From positions 37,324 to 101,323 of the forward strand of contig NZ_JACMYO010000006.1 of NCBI RefSeq assembly GCF_020889685.1: a stretch of 64,000 bases of DNA, in the 5' to 3' direction. Both the position numbers and the translations under genes were made by a program. The notes below the pieces were generated by a model. That model did no database searches and was not told the origin of the DNA. It saw only the letters and a list, made by a program, of their open reading frames with translations. Source of the DNA: Bradyrhizobium oropedii (GTDB lineage Bacteria > Pseudomonadota > Alphaproteobacteria > Rhizobiales > Xanthobacteraceae). This document shows positions 28,083 through 37,479 of the stretch, piece after piece. Position 1 is the stretch's first letter. Each line of letters begins with the position of its first letter.

Positions 28083-28816
28083 CGGCATACTTGGCCCAGT
28101 AGATCACCTCATCGGCAACTGGAACAGCCTGGCGCGCATCGTCTTCGAGAGCTTCGCCGGTCTTGGGCTGAAAGCATCGGGTGCAAGCCTGTCCGCATCC
28201 GATTTCCTGAGGCCGGGAAAGATCGCTCAAGTAGGGCTCGACGCCGGCCGACCGCTGCTCGATTCGATCTCCAACCTGATGGGCTACATCAGTTTCTTGG
28301 AGAATTTCGTCCAGATTGTCGTTCTCCTGTTCGCCTGGGTGGTGGTGTTGCTCGCCTTTTTCATTCTGGCGATCCAGCTCTTTGTTACCCTGATCGAGTT
28401 CAGGCTCACGACGCTGGCCGGCTTCGTGCTCATTCCCTTTGGCTTGTTTGGCAAGACCGCCTTCGCAGCAGAGCGGGTCCTGGGCAATGTCATGTCCTCC
28501 GGAATCAAGGTCTTGGTCCTGGCCGTCATCGTCGGGATTGGATCGACCCTGTTCTCGCAGTTCTGCTGGCGTCGCGGAGGCAGGTCACTCGGCTGCCATG
28601 AACCCGCTGCGTCACGCAGCGGCTGCACTCGGCAGAGATGGGGAAGCCGGCGAGCAGGCTGCGAGCACTTCGACTGAAGGGCACCCCGATTGGGCGCGTC
28701 GCATGAAGCGTGCCCAGACCATTCGGCATGGTGCGTCGGCAGCCGGCCACGCGGTTCGCTCAGGCGATCACGGTGGCAGCGGCTCCTCCGTCGATTTGTC
28801 CGAAGGAGGGCGCTGA
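28083..28816 (+). pseudogene. trbL: Remnant of conjugal transfer gene trbL
   Basis: From about 28105 the plus strand encodes the middle of TrbL, the polytopic VirB6-like protein of the P-type mating channel: LIGNWNSLARIVFESFAGLGLK, then RPGKIAQVGLDAGRPLLDSIS, hydrophobic helices, and FGLFGKTAFAAERVLGN. After TLFSQF (about 28562) the frame is lost. In the +1 frame the native TrbL C-terminus resumes (HPDWARRMKRAQ ... HAVRSGDHGGSGSS, stop at 28816). The N-terminal helices and the glycine-rich region are deleted. It cannot be functional. Confidence 0.8.
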
Positions 28817-28917
28817 CACACAGCCAATGCGCTTTCGCCATACGCCGCGCGGCTGCGCCTCAAATCCAGACACCGCACGACTTGAAACTGATCACTTGAT
28901 CCCGGGGGCAACTATCG

Positions 28918-29530
28918 ATGTTCAAACGACCTTCCGTACACTACGGAGGCAGCACAAGTTTGGGACGAACGCATCGGATCGGCGCGAGTGCAAGCGAAGA
29001 ACTGGCGCCTGATGGCATTCGGCTGCCTCATGCTGTCAGCCGGTCTCGCCGGCGGGCTGGTGTGGCAATCGAGCCAAGGCTCGATCACGCCGTGGGTGGT
29101 CGAAGTCGATCATCTCGGCCAGGCCCAAAGGGTTGCGCCGGCCAACACCGACTATCAACCGACAGACGCTCAGATCGCCTACCATCTGGCGCGCTTCGTC
29201 GAGGATGTCAGAGGCCTACCGGCCGACGGAATCGTTCTGCGCCAGAATTGGCTTCGAGCCTATGATTTTACGACGGATCGCGGCGCCGCGGCGCTCAACG
29301 ACTATGCGCGCAACAATGACCCCTTTGCCAAGCTGGGCAAGGTGCAAATCTCCGTAGACGTATCGAGTGTCATCCGCGCGTCTTCAGAAAGCTTTCGCGT
29401 AGCGTGGACCCAGCGCGTCTACGACAACGGCTCGTTGAGCTCGACCGAGCGCTGGACTGCAATTCTCTCGATAGTGATCGAGACACCCCGCGATGCCGAA
29501 CGCCTGCGCAAGAACCCCCTTGGCGTCTAG
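28918..29530 (+). pseudogene. trbF: Remnant of conjugal transfer gene trbF
   Basis: The start MFKRPSVHYG at 28918 is the normal TrbF N-terminus. A small deletion near 28950 shifts the frame, after which QVWDERIGSARVQAKNW and the rest of the VirB8-like protein follow to 29530. The C-terminus ends early (RLRKNPLGV then TAG), where TrbF normally continues for about 15 residues (YVNAINW-like). Gene order trbL-trbF is as in intact trb operons, so this is the scar of a conjugative element. No other trb gene is recognisable in the window. Confidence 0.8.
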
Positions 29531-30099
29531 GGTACCTATGACAAGACTCGCCCTTGACCTCCCGATATTGGGTTAGGTCGATCCCGCAACAACTTCGAGT
29601 CGAGCCGGGTTCGATTCCGGTCGGGACGATTGTGGAGACCGAAACGGCATAGGCGTGCCCGCGGCGAGAACCCTCCTGTTTTATTTTTGTCGGCGAATAC
29701 GCGCGTCATCCTGCTGGTATTTGTGCTGGTATCGGCAGCAATCGACGACAAAAGTTGGTTCAAATTCAAATGGTTAGAGCTCTAGGCAATTATCGGCCAG
29801 GGGCACCAAACCAAAGATAAGAACTCACGACTCCAGTTCGATTCCGGCTTTATTCGCCCTGTCGAGAACGCGGAATTCCCGTCGAAGAGCGGGACAGGGC
29901 CGGACGACGGAATGCTTGCACGAATCCCGATCGATGACGTGACTTTCGGCACTTTCGGTCAAGTCGCCCTCACCGCCAAATTGCACCGTGCGGTCTTTCC
30001 GTACCCCATCCCTGACCGCGCTGGGTCCCCCGGTCAATATGCATGATCACAGCCGGGGGACCTTCTACTCAACCGCGCCTTCTCAGGGATTGCGACGAC
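29531..30099. other. Non-coding stretch downstream of the trb remnant
   Basis: About 570 bases. It holds the tRNA-3'-end-like and TGCTGGTAT repeat stretch described at 29602-29732 and otherwise no recognisable gene. Confidence 0.4.
29602..29732 (+). other. Possible attachment-site scar: tRNA-3'-end-like stretch and TGCTGGTAT repeats
   Basis: GCCGGGTTCGATTCCGGTC (about 29604-29622) looks like a T-arm but pairs imperfectly, and no D-arm or anticodon arm is found at the right distances. At 29712-29720 and 29724-29732 the word TGCTGGTAT is repeated. Such words are common just beside tRNA-targeted integrase genes of genomic islands (from memory). Together with the trb relics this may be a former att site. 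Weak evidence. Confidence 0.3.
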
Positions 30100-30501
30100 A
30101 TGAGCCACCGGCAATCCATAGGTTTTCGTTGCACCGTTGGGGTGGTGTCATGCCTGATCGCACTATCCACGCCCGCTCACAGCAGGGGCTTCGATTGGTT
30201 CTTTGCCCATACTCGGAAGCCTCAGAGCCCGTGTTCGGGACAGCACGTCGTCGCAAGCTTCTATTCTTCGGGGCGGCGCACGGCAAATGGTGACATATTC
30301 GACGCCAGTGGGCTAACGGCAGCGCACCGCACCATGCCCTTCGGTTCGCGAGTAACGCTCGTGAATCCCGAGAACGGAAAGTCGGTGACCGTTGTAATCA
30401 ACGACCGCGGCCCGTTTACGCGCGGGGTGACAATCGATCTGACGCGCGGCGCAGCTCGTGCGCTCAACATGCATCGAACGCAGTGGGTGTGTATGCAATG
30501 A
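30100..30501 (+). CDS. RlpA-like secreted protein (double-psi beta-barrel)
   Basis: 133 residues. The N-terminal signal peptide has a hydrophobic core (TVGVVSCLIALS) ending near STPAHSR. The RlpA/DPBB domain is complete in outline: ASFYSSGRRTANGDIFDASGL, TMPFGSRVTLVNPENGKSV, NDRGPFTRGVTIDL and the closing Cys. The Asp in NDRGPF is the conserved catalytic-type residue. RlpA proteins bind or cleave glycan strands lacking stem peptides in septal peptidoglycan. It is short, with no SPOR domain. I chose the ATG at 30100; the reading frame is open upstream. Confidence 0.82.
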   Translation: MSHRQSIGFRCTVGVVSCLIALSTPAHSRGFDWFFAHTRKPQSPCSGQHVVASFYSSGRRTANGDIFDASGLTAAHRTMPFGSRVTLVNPENGKSVTVVINDRGPFTRGVTIDLTRGAARALNMHRTQWVCMQ

Positions 30502-30763
30502 TGTCGAGCGGCTGAATCTATTGCAGCCACGGGTCGAACATTGTTGCTTCGGGTTGTTAAAATCAGCTTGGCGATCCTCAACGGGGCGCCTGCGACCCGA
30601 CCGAGCTGCACCTTTGCTTCTCGGCGTGCAGCCTCCGGGTCCACACACTCCATGAAGACGCAGGCGCCGCCTCGTTCGATGCGGCGCCACCACGACGTCC
30701 TTGCATAAATAGCCGCACAATTGAATATTCGTTGCGCTGCTTGCAATGACTGGGGCTAGGCCG

Positions 30764-31684
30764 ATGAACACCAAGCTGGAGCCGCGTCGACTGCGCTATT
30801 TCATGGAGGTGCTCAATAGCGGCTCCGTGCGTGGCGCCGCCGGCGCACTCGGCATGGATGCCTCGGCGGTCAGCCGGGCGCTTGGCCTGCTCGAGCAGGA
30901 ATATGGCGCGCCCCTGCTCGAAAGGCGCGGCCGCGGCGTTTCGCCGACCGACGCGGGCCAACTGCTGGCCGCCTACGTGCACCGCCAGCAGAGCGAGCGG
31001 CAGGTGCTGCTCGCGCAGATGGACAGTATCCGCAAGGTCGAGACGGGTCATATCGACCTCGTCACGGGCGAAGGTTATGTCGACTGGCTGGCCAAGACCA
31101 GCCTGTGCCGCTTCATGAAAGCCCGCCCGAAGATCACAATCAGCCTCGACATCGGAAGCACCGACGAGATCGTCCAACAGGTCGTGGGCGAACGTGCCCA
31201 TATCGGCGTCCTGTTCAACCCGCCCCGGGACGATCGGCTGCGCTCGCATCATTCGCAGCCGCATCCAATCAAGGCCATGGTGCCGCGCGGGCATCCGCTG
31301 ATCCAGCTCGGCCGGCCGCTCAAGCTTGCCGACCTGGCGCCATATCCGGGAGCCGCGATGCATCCGAACTACGGTCTGCGCCAGCATGTCCAGGCGGCCG
31401 AGATCAGCGAAGGCGTCCGTCTCGATTTCGCTTTCACGACGGCTTCGTTCGATGCGCTTGCCCATTACGTGACCGCCGGCCTCGGCTATGCGCTGGTGTC
31501 GCGCCTTGCGATGACCGAGGCTGATGCCGGCAAGGTGGTGGCGTTACCGATGAGAAACGCTCTGCTACATCGTGGCCGCACCCACGTCGTCTCGCGTCAG
31601 GGACGCACATTGCCGCCCGCCGCGATGGAGCTGCTGCGGATGATGGTCGGCGAAATGCGCGCGACTTCAAGCGGTGCGCGATAG
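30764..31684 (+). CDS. LysR-family transcriptional regulator
   Basis: 306 residues. The winged HTH is at residues about 6-60 (RRLRYFMEVLNSGSVRGAAGALGMDASAVSRAL), followed by a periplasmic-binding-type effector domain. The HTH and linker (LERRGRGVSPTDAG) are clear. It is convergent with the wax-ester operon at 31711, whose last gene ends 27 bases away, so it is not in divergent control position. Start: ATG at 30764 preferred; ATG at 30746 possible. Confidence 0.9.
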   Translation: MNTKLEPRRLRYFMEVLNSGSVRGAAGALGMDASAVSRALGLLEQEYGAPLLERRGRGVSPTDAGQLLAAYVHRQQSERQVLLAQMDSIRKVETGHIDLVTGEGYVDWLAKTSLCRFMKARPKITISLDIGSTDEIVQQVVGERAHIGVLFNPPRDDRLRSHHSQPHPIKAMVPRGHPLIQLGRPLKLADLAPYPGAAMHPNYGLRQHVQAAEISEGVRLDFAFTTASFDALAHYVTAGLGYALVSRLAMTEADAGKVVALPMRNALLHRGRTHVVSRQGRTLPPAAMELLRMMVGEMRATSSGAR

Positions 31685-31710
31685 GCTACGCAAGCTGCGC
31701 TCTCACAAAT

Positions 31711-32490
31711 CTAGTCGCGACGCGTTGTTGCGGGAAACCAGATCGCGACCTGCGGAGGCGGACGAAACGCCTTCCAGGTGCCGGGCGGCTGGGCAAGGCG
31801 GTCGGCAATGACCCACAACGCCGGCGCATGAAAGCCAAGCCCGATATGCGTCGTGCTCACCTCGACGTTCTCGCGTCCTTCTCCTTGCTGCTCCAGGCAC
31901 GCGCGCCACGCCACGACGCCATCGGCGCGGGTATAGATCGATGTTGCCGGCACCGGAATCGGTTGCGCGAGGCGGCTGATACGCTCGGCTGTCGGCGGCT
32001 CGTATTTCCGGCCGGTCAGAAGCCGCCAGATCGCACGGACATTGCTCGCTCCCGGCGCGGCAAACGGACTGCCGAGCGTGATGACCATCCGCACCGACGC
32101 CGGGATTTGCCGCGCGACTTCGCGTGCAATGATGCCGCCGCGACTCCAGCCGACCAGGCTGACCTTCGAGCCGCCGCGCTGCTCGAGCTCGATGACTCGC
32201 GCCGCCACCGCGGCAAGGTCCGCGTCCGGTGCACCTATATTGCGACCGCGGCCCCATCCATGGACCTCGTAACCGAGAAATTCGAGGAATGAGCGTATCG
32301 CCAGCGTCGATCGGTCATCGGCGCCCAACCCGGGCAAAACCATGACCGGATGCCGCTGTCCCCGCGGCGCGGTCGCCAGAAGCGGCGCTGCCACTGCAAG
32401 AAGGGCCGGGATGTCGAGAAATCCGCGCCCTTCCGCGGCAAGCAGGGCGAGCGAGGGAGGTTCGATGGCGTCACGTCCCATGATCAGCAT
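31711..32490 (-). CDS. Alpha/beta hydrolase (operon end, copy 2)
   Basis: 259 residues. The nucleophile is in GWSRGG (residues about 113-118), preceded by the VMVLPGLGADD strand and the long insertion typical of this group. It is related to the hydrolase at 40525-41334 (GWSLGG) and to the relic at 4.7-5.2 kb, sharing RGD/QRHPV-VLPGL and ITLGSPF. It is the last gene of the ten-gene minus-strand operon, 60 bases after the SDR stop. A lipase or esterase role on stored lipid is plausible but unproved. The start could also be the ATG nine bases inside. Confidence 0.85.
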   Translation of the reverse strand: MLIMGRDAIEPPSLALLAAEGRGFLDIPALLAVAAPLLATAPRGQRHPVMVLPGLGADDRSTLAIRSFLEFLGYEVHGWGRGRNIGAPDADLAAVAARVIELEQRGGSKVSLVGWSRGGIIAREVARQIPASVRMVITLGSPFAAPGASNVRAIWRLLTGRKYEPPTAERISRLAQPIPVPATSIYTRADGVVAWRACLEQQGEGRENVEVSTTHIGLGFHAPALWVIADRLAQPPGTWKAFRPPPQVAIWFPATTRRD

Positions 32491-32550
32491 CCGTTGTGGT
32501 GGTCGAGACTAGCTCCTGGCACTATGCATCGCCTGGCAAACACGCGCCCG

Positions 32551-33348
32551 TCACGCCGGCGGTGCGGACCTTCCGAACACGCCGCCGATCGCCCGCAACA
32601 ACCAACTCGGCTGATACTTGATCCATTGGACCGCCAGCTCATTGGCCAGTCCCGCGACCTGCACCGGCTTTCCTGCCATGCAGGCGCGATAGCCCTCCTG
32701 CGCGACGGTCTTCGCGTCCATGATCATCATGCTCGGCATGTTGCCGAGATTGGTGCCATGGACCATTCCGGTGTCCGTAACGCCCGGACACAACGTCGTC
32801 AGGGTGATCTTGCTGCCGCTCAATTCCTGCGACAATGCCTCGCCGAACGACAGCACATAGGCCTTTGACGCGGCATAAACCGCCAGGTTCGGCACCGGCA
32901 TGAACGCCGCGACTGACGCAACGTTCAGGATCCGTCCGCTGTTGCGCTCGAGCATCGGCGCGAGGAAGAGACGTGTCAACGCCGTGATGGCGACGACATT
33001 GACTTGCAACAGCCGCAGCTGTTCGTCGAGGCCGATTGCGCTGAAGCGTCCTTCGAGCAACAGGCCGGCATTGTTCACCAACAGATCGACCCGTATGCCG
33101 GCGTCCTTCAGCGAATCAAATACCGCCTGCGGTGCCCCCGGTTCACTCAGGTCGGCGGCAACGATGGTCACCTTGGTGTCATGATTGGCCTTGAGCTCGC
33201 GAGCGAGATCCTGCAGCTTGTCACGGCTGCGCGCCAGCAGCACGAGGCTGAACCTGTTCGCCGCGAGCACGCGTGCGAGCTCGAGCCCGATGCCTCCCGA
33301 CGCGCCGGTCACCAGCGCGCACTGCCCCTCATTTCCGCTGACCGACAT
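32551..33348 (-). CDS. SDR-family oxidoreductase
   Basis: 265 residues. TGASGGIGLELA near residue 16, NNAGLLLEG, NVASVAAFMP and YAASKAY are the standard SDR motifs. The C-terminal extension (PSWLLRAIGGVFGR) resembles the dehydrogenase group that acts on long acyl chains or lipids. It overlaps the preceding small gene by one base (TGATG). It may reduce fatty acyl intermediates to alcohol level for ester synthesis, but no acyl-CoA reductase is seen, so this is speculative. Confidence 0.88.
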   Translation of the reverse strand: MSVSGNEGQCALVTGASGGIGLELARVLAANRFSLVLLARSRDKLQDLARELKANHDTKVTIVAADLSEPGAPQAVFDSLKDAGIRVDLLVNNAGLLLEGRFSAIGLDEQLRLLQVNVVAITALTRLFLAPMLERNSGRILNVASVAAFMPVPNLAVYAASKAYVLSFGEALSQELSGSKITLTTLCPGVTDTGMVHGTNLGNMPSMMIMDAKTVAQEGYRACMAGKPVQVAGLANELAVQWIKYQPSWLLRAIGGVFGRSAPPA

Positions 33349-33656
33349 CAAGGCCCTCCCTTCGTTGTCAGAACAGGTCTGCGCAATCCGCGGACGGCAC
33401 GGGCAAGCAGCCGCCCGCGCGCCAGACGACGGTCATCGCGATGCGGCAGATAGGCGGGTGTGCCGGCGCTTTCCCGCTCCTCGGCATAGGAACGGGAAAA
33501 CTGGTCGATCGCCCGCAGCAGCGCCTGGGCTTGGGCGAATTGATCGGCCGTTTCGCTCACGTCGCCCAACGACCTGCGCAAGGGCTCCAGCACATCGATC
33601 CGGTCGGGATGGCTGGACGGTCCGGATCGCGGGTCGAGACTTCGCGCAGTCGACAT
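33348..33656 (-). CDS. Small conserved protein of the wax-ester operon
   Basis: 102 residues from the ATG at 33656 (MSTARSLDPR). It is rich in Arg, Ala and Gln, with a predicted helix QFAQAQALLRAIDQFSRSY. No family is recognised. It begins four bases after the adenylate kinase stop and ends one base into the SDR start, so it is translationally embedded in the operon and almost certainly real. It could be a phasin-like granule protein. Confidence 0.6.
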   Translation of the reverse strand: MSTARSLDPRSGPSSHPDRIDVLEPLRRSLGDVSETADQFAQAQALLRAIDQFSRSYAEERESAGTPAYLPHRDDRRLARGRLLARAVRGLRRPVLTTKGGP

Positions 33657-33660
33657 CACA

Positions 33661-34251
33661 TCACCGATCGCCTTGGCCGATTGCGCTGACGACGTCACAG
33701 GCGACGGCCTCGACCGGTTGCAATCCGTCCACCGTCCGGAGGATGTTACGCGATCGATAGTAGTCGACCAGCGGCGCCGTTTGCTCGTTATAGGCGTCGA
33801 TACGTATCTTGAGCGTTTCGTGATTGTCGTCGCCGCGCACCGCGCCGCCCTGCTCCCGCGCTTCCTGGGCCCTCGCCTCGATCCGGTCCAGCAATACGGT
33901 CTCGTCGGCCTTCAGCTCGACGACGTGGTCGATCGCAAGACCTTCGGCATCGAGCAGCTTGTCGAAGCTGACCGCCTGAGCCATCGTCCGCGGGAAGCCG
34001 TCGAGCACAAAGCCACGCCCGGCATCTGCTTGCGAGATGCGCTCGATCACCGTGGCGATCACGAGCTGATCCGGAACAAGTCCACCATTCATCATGATAT
34101 CCTTGACCTTCCGTCCGATGCCGGTGTCGGCGTCGACCGCGGCACGCAGCATGTCGCCGGTCGAGAGGTGCGGTATGCCGTATTCCTCGACCAGACGTTT
34201 CGCCTGCGTTCCCTTGCCCGCGCCGGGCGGCCCCAGCAGAACGATCCTCAT
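33661..34251 (-). CDS. adk: Adenylate kinase, short type (copy 2)
   Basis: 196 residues: P-loop GPPGAGKGT at 7-15, STGDMLRAA and DGFPRT motifs, and a short LID without zinc Cys residues. It is paralogous to the enzyme at 4092-4676. It sits within the wax-ester operon between the MFS transporter and a small gene. Acyl-CoA ligases release AMP; an operon-borne adenylate kinase would return it to ADP and pull fatty-acid activation forward. This functional link is inference from context. Confidence 0.93.
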   Translation of the reverse strand: MRIVLLGPPGAGKGTQAKRLVEEYGIPHLSTGDMLRAAVDADTGIGRKVKDIMMNGGLVPDQLVIATVIERISQADAGRGFVLDGFPRTMAQAVSFDKLLDAEGLAIDHVVELKADETVLLDRIEARAQEAREQGGAVRGDDNHETLKIRIDAYNEQTAPLVDYYRSRNILRTVDGLQPVEAVACDVVSAIGQGDR

Positions 34252-34348
34252 CGTATTTGTCCCGATACTCGCTTGATCACCAACGGCATTCCAGCGGAGC
34301 TTCGAGCGATCCGCACCCCCGCCCGGGGCCGGATCGCTCGTAACGTCC

Positions 34349-35686
34349 TCACGCCATCGCCAGGCGCGCGGCAGGGGCAGGCCGCATCGAGAACAGCAGC
34401 AGCAATCCCGACAGCACATAGAGCGCCATCACGAAATACATGCTGTAGATGTTGTCGCCGGTGCTTCGTACGATCATGCCGTTGATCGAGGGGCTGATGG
34501 CCGGACCGAGGTTTCCAAGGCTGCTGATCAGCGCAAGCCCGCCGGCGGCGGCGCCGGTGGAGAGATATTCGCTGGTCAGCGCGAAGAACAGCGGCGTCGC
34601 AGACGCAATTCCAATCACCGCAAAGGACAACGCAAGGATCGATCCGACGAGATTGCCCTGCATCAGCGTGGTAATGAACAGGCCGGAGGCAGCGATCGCA
34701 ACGCAGGCGGTATAGTGCCAACGGCGCTCGTGCCACTTGTCGGAGTGACGGCCGATCAGGATCATGCCAATCACGCCAGCGGCATTCGGGATCGCGGCAT
34801 AGACGCCGACAAGAAACAGGTCCTTGACGCCCCAGCTCTGGATCAGGGTCGGCAACCAGAACACCATTGTGTAAGTCGCGCCGAGCAGGAGCAGATAGAC
34901 GAACGACAGCACATAGACCTTGGGGTCCTTCAGCATCTGCCCGAACGTTCCCGAAGGTTCGCTCTGGATATCCTTCTCATCGTGCTGGAAGGTCTCTTCA
35001 AGCAGCGCCTTCTCGTCCGTCGAAAGCCAGGCGGCCTGGTCGGGCTTGTCCTCGAGCAGGGCGTAAACCAGGATACCAAGGATCAGCGCCGGCAATCCCT
35101 GTACGAGAAACAGCCACTGCCAGCCATGAAGGCCGGCGGCACCGTCGAAATACTTCAGGATTGAGCCGCACAGCGGACCCGCGATCACGGATACGATCGT
35201 TGTTGCCGACATGAAGACGGCGATCACCTGCCCGCGCCGCGCCGACGGATACCAATAGGTGAAGTAGAGAATCACGCCGGGAAAGAAGCCGGCCTCGAAC
35301 ACACCGAGCAGGAATCGCACCAAATAGAACTGGAACGGCGTCGAGACAAACATCATGGCGGTCGCCGCAAGTCCCCACAGCACCATGATACGCAGCAGCG
35401 TCTTGCGTGCGCCGATCCTCTCCAGCAACAGGTTGCTCGGGACTTCGAAGAGGAAGTAGCCGATAAAGAAGATTCCGGCACCAAGGCCGTACACCGCCTC
35501 GTCGAACGGCAGCGTTTGCTTCATCTGCAGCTGCGCATAACCGATATTGATACGGTCGAGATAGGCGATCATGTAGGCGATCAGCAGAAGCGGAATCAGC
35601 CGCCAATCGATCTTCGAGAACAGGGATTTGTGCGCCGGGCTTTCCAGGACCGACAGAGATGCCTTGTTTGCGGCGGGCGGGTGCAT
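34349..35686 (-). CDS. MFS transporter, anion:cation symporter (ACS) type
   Basis: 445 residues, about 12 membrane helices, inner membrane. IDWRLIPLLLIAYMIAYLDRINIGYAQ in helix 1, LLERIGARKTL after helix 2 and FEAGFFPGVILYFTYWYP in helix 4 are the ACS-family (phthalate/tartrate/glucarate carrier) pattern. It probably imports an organic anion. A GGAGGAAACCGG site precedes the ATG at 35686. The intact C-terminus (PSINGMIVRSTGDNIYSMY) is the counterpart of the remnant at 4687-4865. Confidence 0.9.
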   Translation of the reverse strand: MHPPAANKASLSVLESPAHKSLFSKIDWRLIPLLLIAYMIAYLDRINIGYAQLQMKQTLPFDEAVYGLGAGIFFIGYFLFEVPSNLLLERIGARKTLLRIMVLWGLAATAMMFVSTPFQFYLVRFLLGVFEAGFFPGVILYFTYWYPSARRGQVIAVFMSATTIVSVIAGPLCGSILKYFDGAAGLHGWQWLFLVQGLPALILGILVYALLEDKPDQAAWLSTDEKALLEETFQHDEKDIQSEPSGTFGQMLKDPKVYVLSFVYLLLLGATYTMVFWLPTLIQSWGVKDLFLVGVYAAIPNAAGVIGMILIGRHSDKWHERRWHYTACVAIAASGLFITTLMQGNLVGSILALSFAVIGIASATPLFFALTSEYLSTGAAAGGLALISSLGNLGPAISPSINGMIVRSTGDNIYSMYFVMALYVLSGLLLLFSMRPAPAARLAMA

Positions 35687-35786
35687 TCCGGTTTCCTCCA
35701 AATGTTCTTTTGATTCCAAGGGCCGAGCGGGCGACACGGTGGCGTTCCCGGCTCCGGCGCAATGATCGATTGAACGGCCGGTCCGG

Positions 35787-37343
35787 CTAGCTGGCCCGGC
35801 TTGCCTTGTCGTTTGCGGCGGCCGGCGGCACCTCGTCTGTCTGGATGACCGTCACCGACGCCGCGGTCGAAGCTGGCGCCTTCGATTGAGCCGCGGTCTG
35901 CGCCGTTAGCTCGACGATCTCGGCCTCGACCGGCGGCAGGGCCTCGATCTCGCGCAGGGCTGCCCGCAGGTGCTCGATCATCTCGTAGGACTCGTCCTGC
36001 GACAGCACCCGTCGGCACGCGGTCAAGCCGAATTCCAGCAAGCCCGCATAACTGTGCACCGTGATGTTCAACGCGCTGCCGTGATAGGGGATCGACACCG
36101 GGAAATAGTGCACCATCCGTGCGCCAGCCATATACAAATGCTGCCCCGGCCCCGGCACGTTGGAGATCAGCACATTGCCCGCAGCCGGCATGCGGCTCGC
36201 AAGGTTGGAGCGGCCAAGCAGCGAGGCGAGTCCGGTCATCAGCCACGGCGAACCCGTGATAGGCACGTCGACGCCGAGCACCGGCTTCAGTTCGCGCACG
36301 ACCGCCTTGGCCGCCTCGGATGACGCGTGGATCGCCTTGAAACGGGTCGGCAGGTCATCGATGTCGGTCGCCAGATCGACACGGACAGCCGAAACCTGGT
36401 TGTTCATCGCCTTGTCGCCTTCCGCGCGGAGGCTGACCGGCACCATGGCGATCAAGGATTCCTTGGGTAGCAGCCCGCGCTCGGTGAGGAAGCGCTGCAG
36501 TGCGATGCTGCACATCGCCATGACGATGGTGTTGACCGTGCCGCCGACACGTTTGCCCAGCACCTTGATGTCCGCGAGCGGCAACGACATCGTGCTGTAG
36601 GAGCGTTGATTGGTGATGGAGTCGTTGAACACCGTCTTCGGCGCCAACCCAAGGCTGAGCGAACGCTCCCCTTTCTGCGACCGCTGGGTGGCCATCACGC
36701 TCGCTGCCGTGCCGAGTGCCTTGGCCGCTGTCGGCAGGAGTTCTGCGAGCTTGCGATATTGCTGGGCCGCATTGTTGGCGGCCGCCTGCAAGAGCTCGGT
36801 CACGCCGAGCTGGTATTGCCCGGTCGAGGCGCGCTTGCGCCGCGGCGGCGACACCTCGCGCATCTTGGGCGAGATATCGTAGAGCACCTTGGCGAGTTCG
36901 ACGCCGGCCTTGCCATCGACACCACTGTGATGCGCCTTGGTATAGAACGCGACCTGGCCGTTCTCGAGGCCGTCGATGACATACATCTCCCACAGCGGGC
37001 GGCTACGGTCGAGCAGCGAGGCGTGCAATCGTGCAACGAGTTGCTCGAGCTGCGCCGTGGTGCCCGGTCGCCGCAAGGTGACGGTCCGCACGTGATAATC
37101 AAGCTCGATGTCGTCGTCCTCGATCCAGACCGGCTCGGCGAGCTGGAACGGCATCTGCGCCAGCTTGCGGTTCAGCAATGCCGAGAGATGGAGGCGTTTG
37201 CCGAGCATCTCCTTGACGTCTTCGTAGTAGTCGCCCTGGTAGCCCTCGGGGAGATCGAAGACCATCAGGCTGCCGACATGCATCGGCGTTTCCGGCGTTT
37301 CGAGATGCAGGAACGATGCATCCATGCTGCTGAGTTGGTCCAT
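35787..37343 (-). CDS. Wax ester synthase / diacylglycerol acyltransferase (WS/DGAT)
   Basis: 518 residues. It joins acyl-CoA to a fatty alcohol or diacylglycerol, making wax ester or triacylglycerol. The catalytic HHxxxDG motif is HHSGVDG at residues 138-144. The PLWE motif (RSRPLWEMYVIDGL) and the SNVPGP-type motif (LISNVPGPGQHLY) near residue 415 are also present. The start MDQLSSMDASFLHLE and a GGGAGGAGAGA ribosome site fix the ATG. The C-terminal 50 residues are Ala/Pro-rich. It follows the acyl-CoA ligase by 136 bases in the operon, which would supply its acyl donor. Confidence 0.93.
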   Translation of the reverse strand: MDQLSSMDASFLHLETPETPMHVGSLMVFDLPEGYQGDYYEDVKEMLGKRLHLSALLNRKLAQMPFQLAEPVWIEDDDIELDYHVRTVTLRRPGTTAQLEQLVARLHASLLDRSRPLWEMYVIDGLENGQVAFYTKAHHSGVDGKAGVELAKVLYDISPKMREVSPPRRKRASTGQYQLGVTELLQAAANNAAQQYRKLAELLPTAAKALGTAASVMATQRSQKGERSLSLGLAPKTVFNDSITNQRSYSTMSLPLADIKVLGKRVGGTVNTIVMAMCSIALQRFLTERGLLPKESLIAMVPVSLRAEGDKAMNNQVSAVRVDLATDIDDLPTRFKAIHASSEAAKAVVRELKPVLGVDVPITGSPWLMTGLASLLGRSNLASRMPAAGNVLISNVPGPGQHLYMAGARMVHYFPVSIPYHGSALNITVHSYAGLLEFGLTACRRVLSQDESYEMIEHLRAALREIEALPPVEAEIVELTAQTAAQSKAPASTAASVTVIQTDEVPPAAANDKASRAS

Positions 37344-37479
37344 TCTCTCCTCCCGTAGCGGTGTGACGGCGATGGCCGTATCCGATGACCGCGTGCCGAT
37401 ACCTCGCACACCACGGTCTTGCATTGCAGTCAGTGCCTGAACCTCGCGGCCGCGGCCGCCGCGGCTCACGCAGGCGTCT

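Noticed and set aside
29770..29860. A GGTTAGAGCT stretch followed by a GTTCGATTCC stretch, like the D- and T-arms of a tRNA.
   Set aside because: The distance between them is about twice that of a tRNA and no acceptor or anticodon stem forms.
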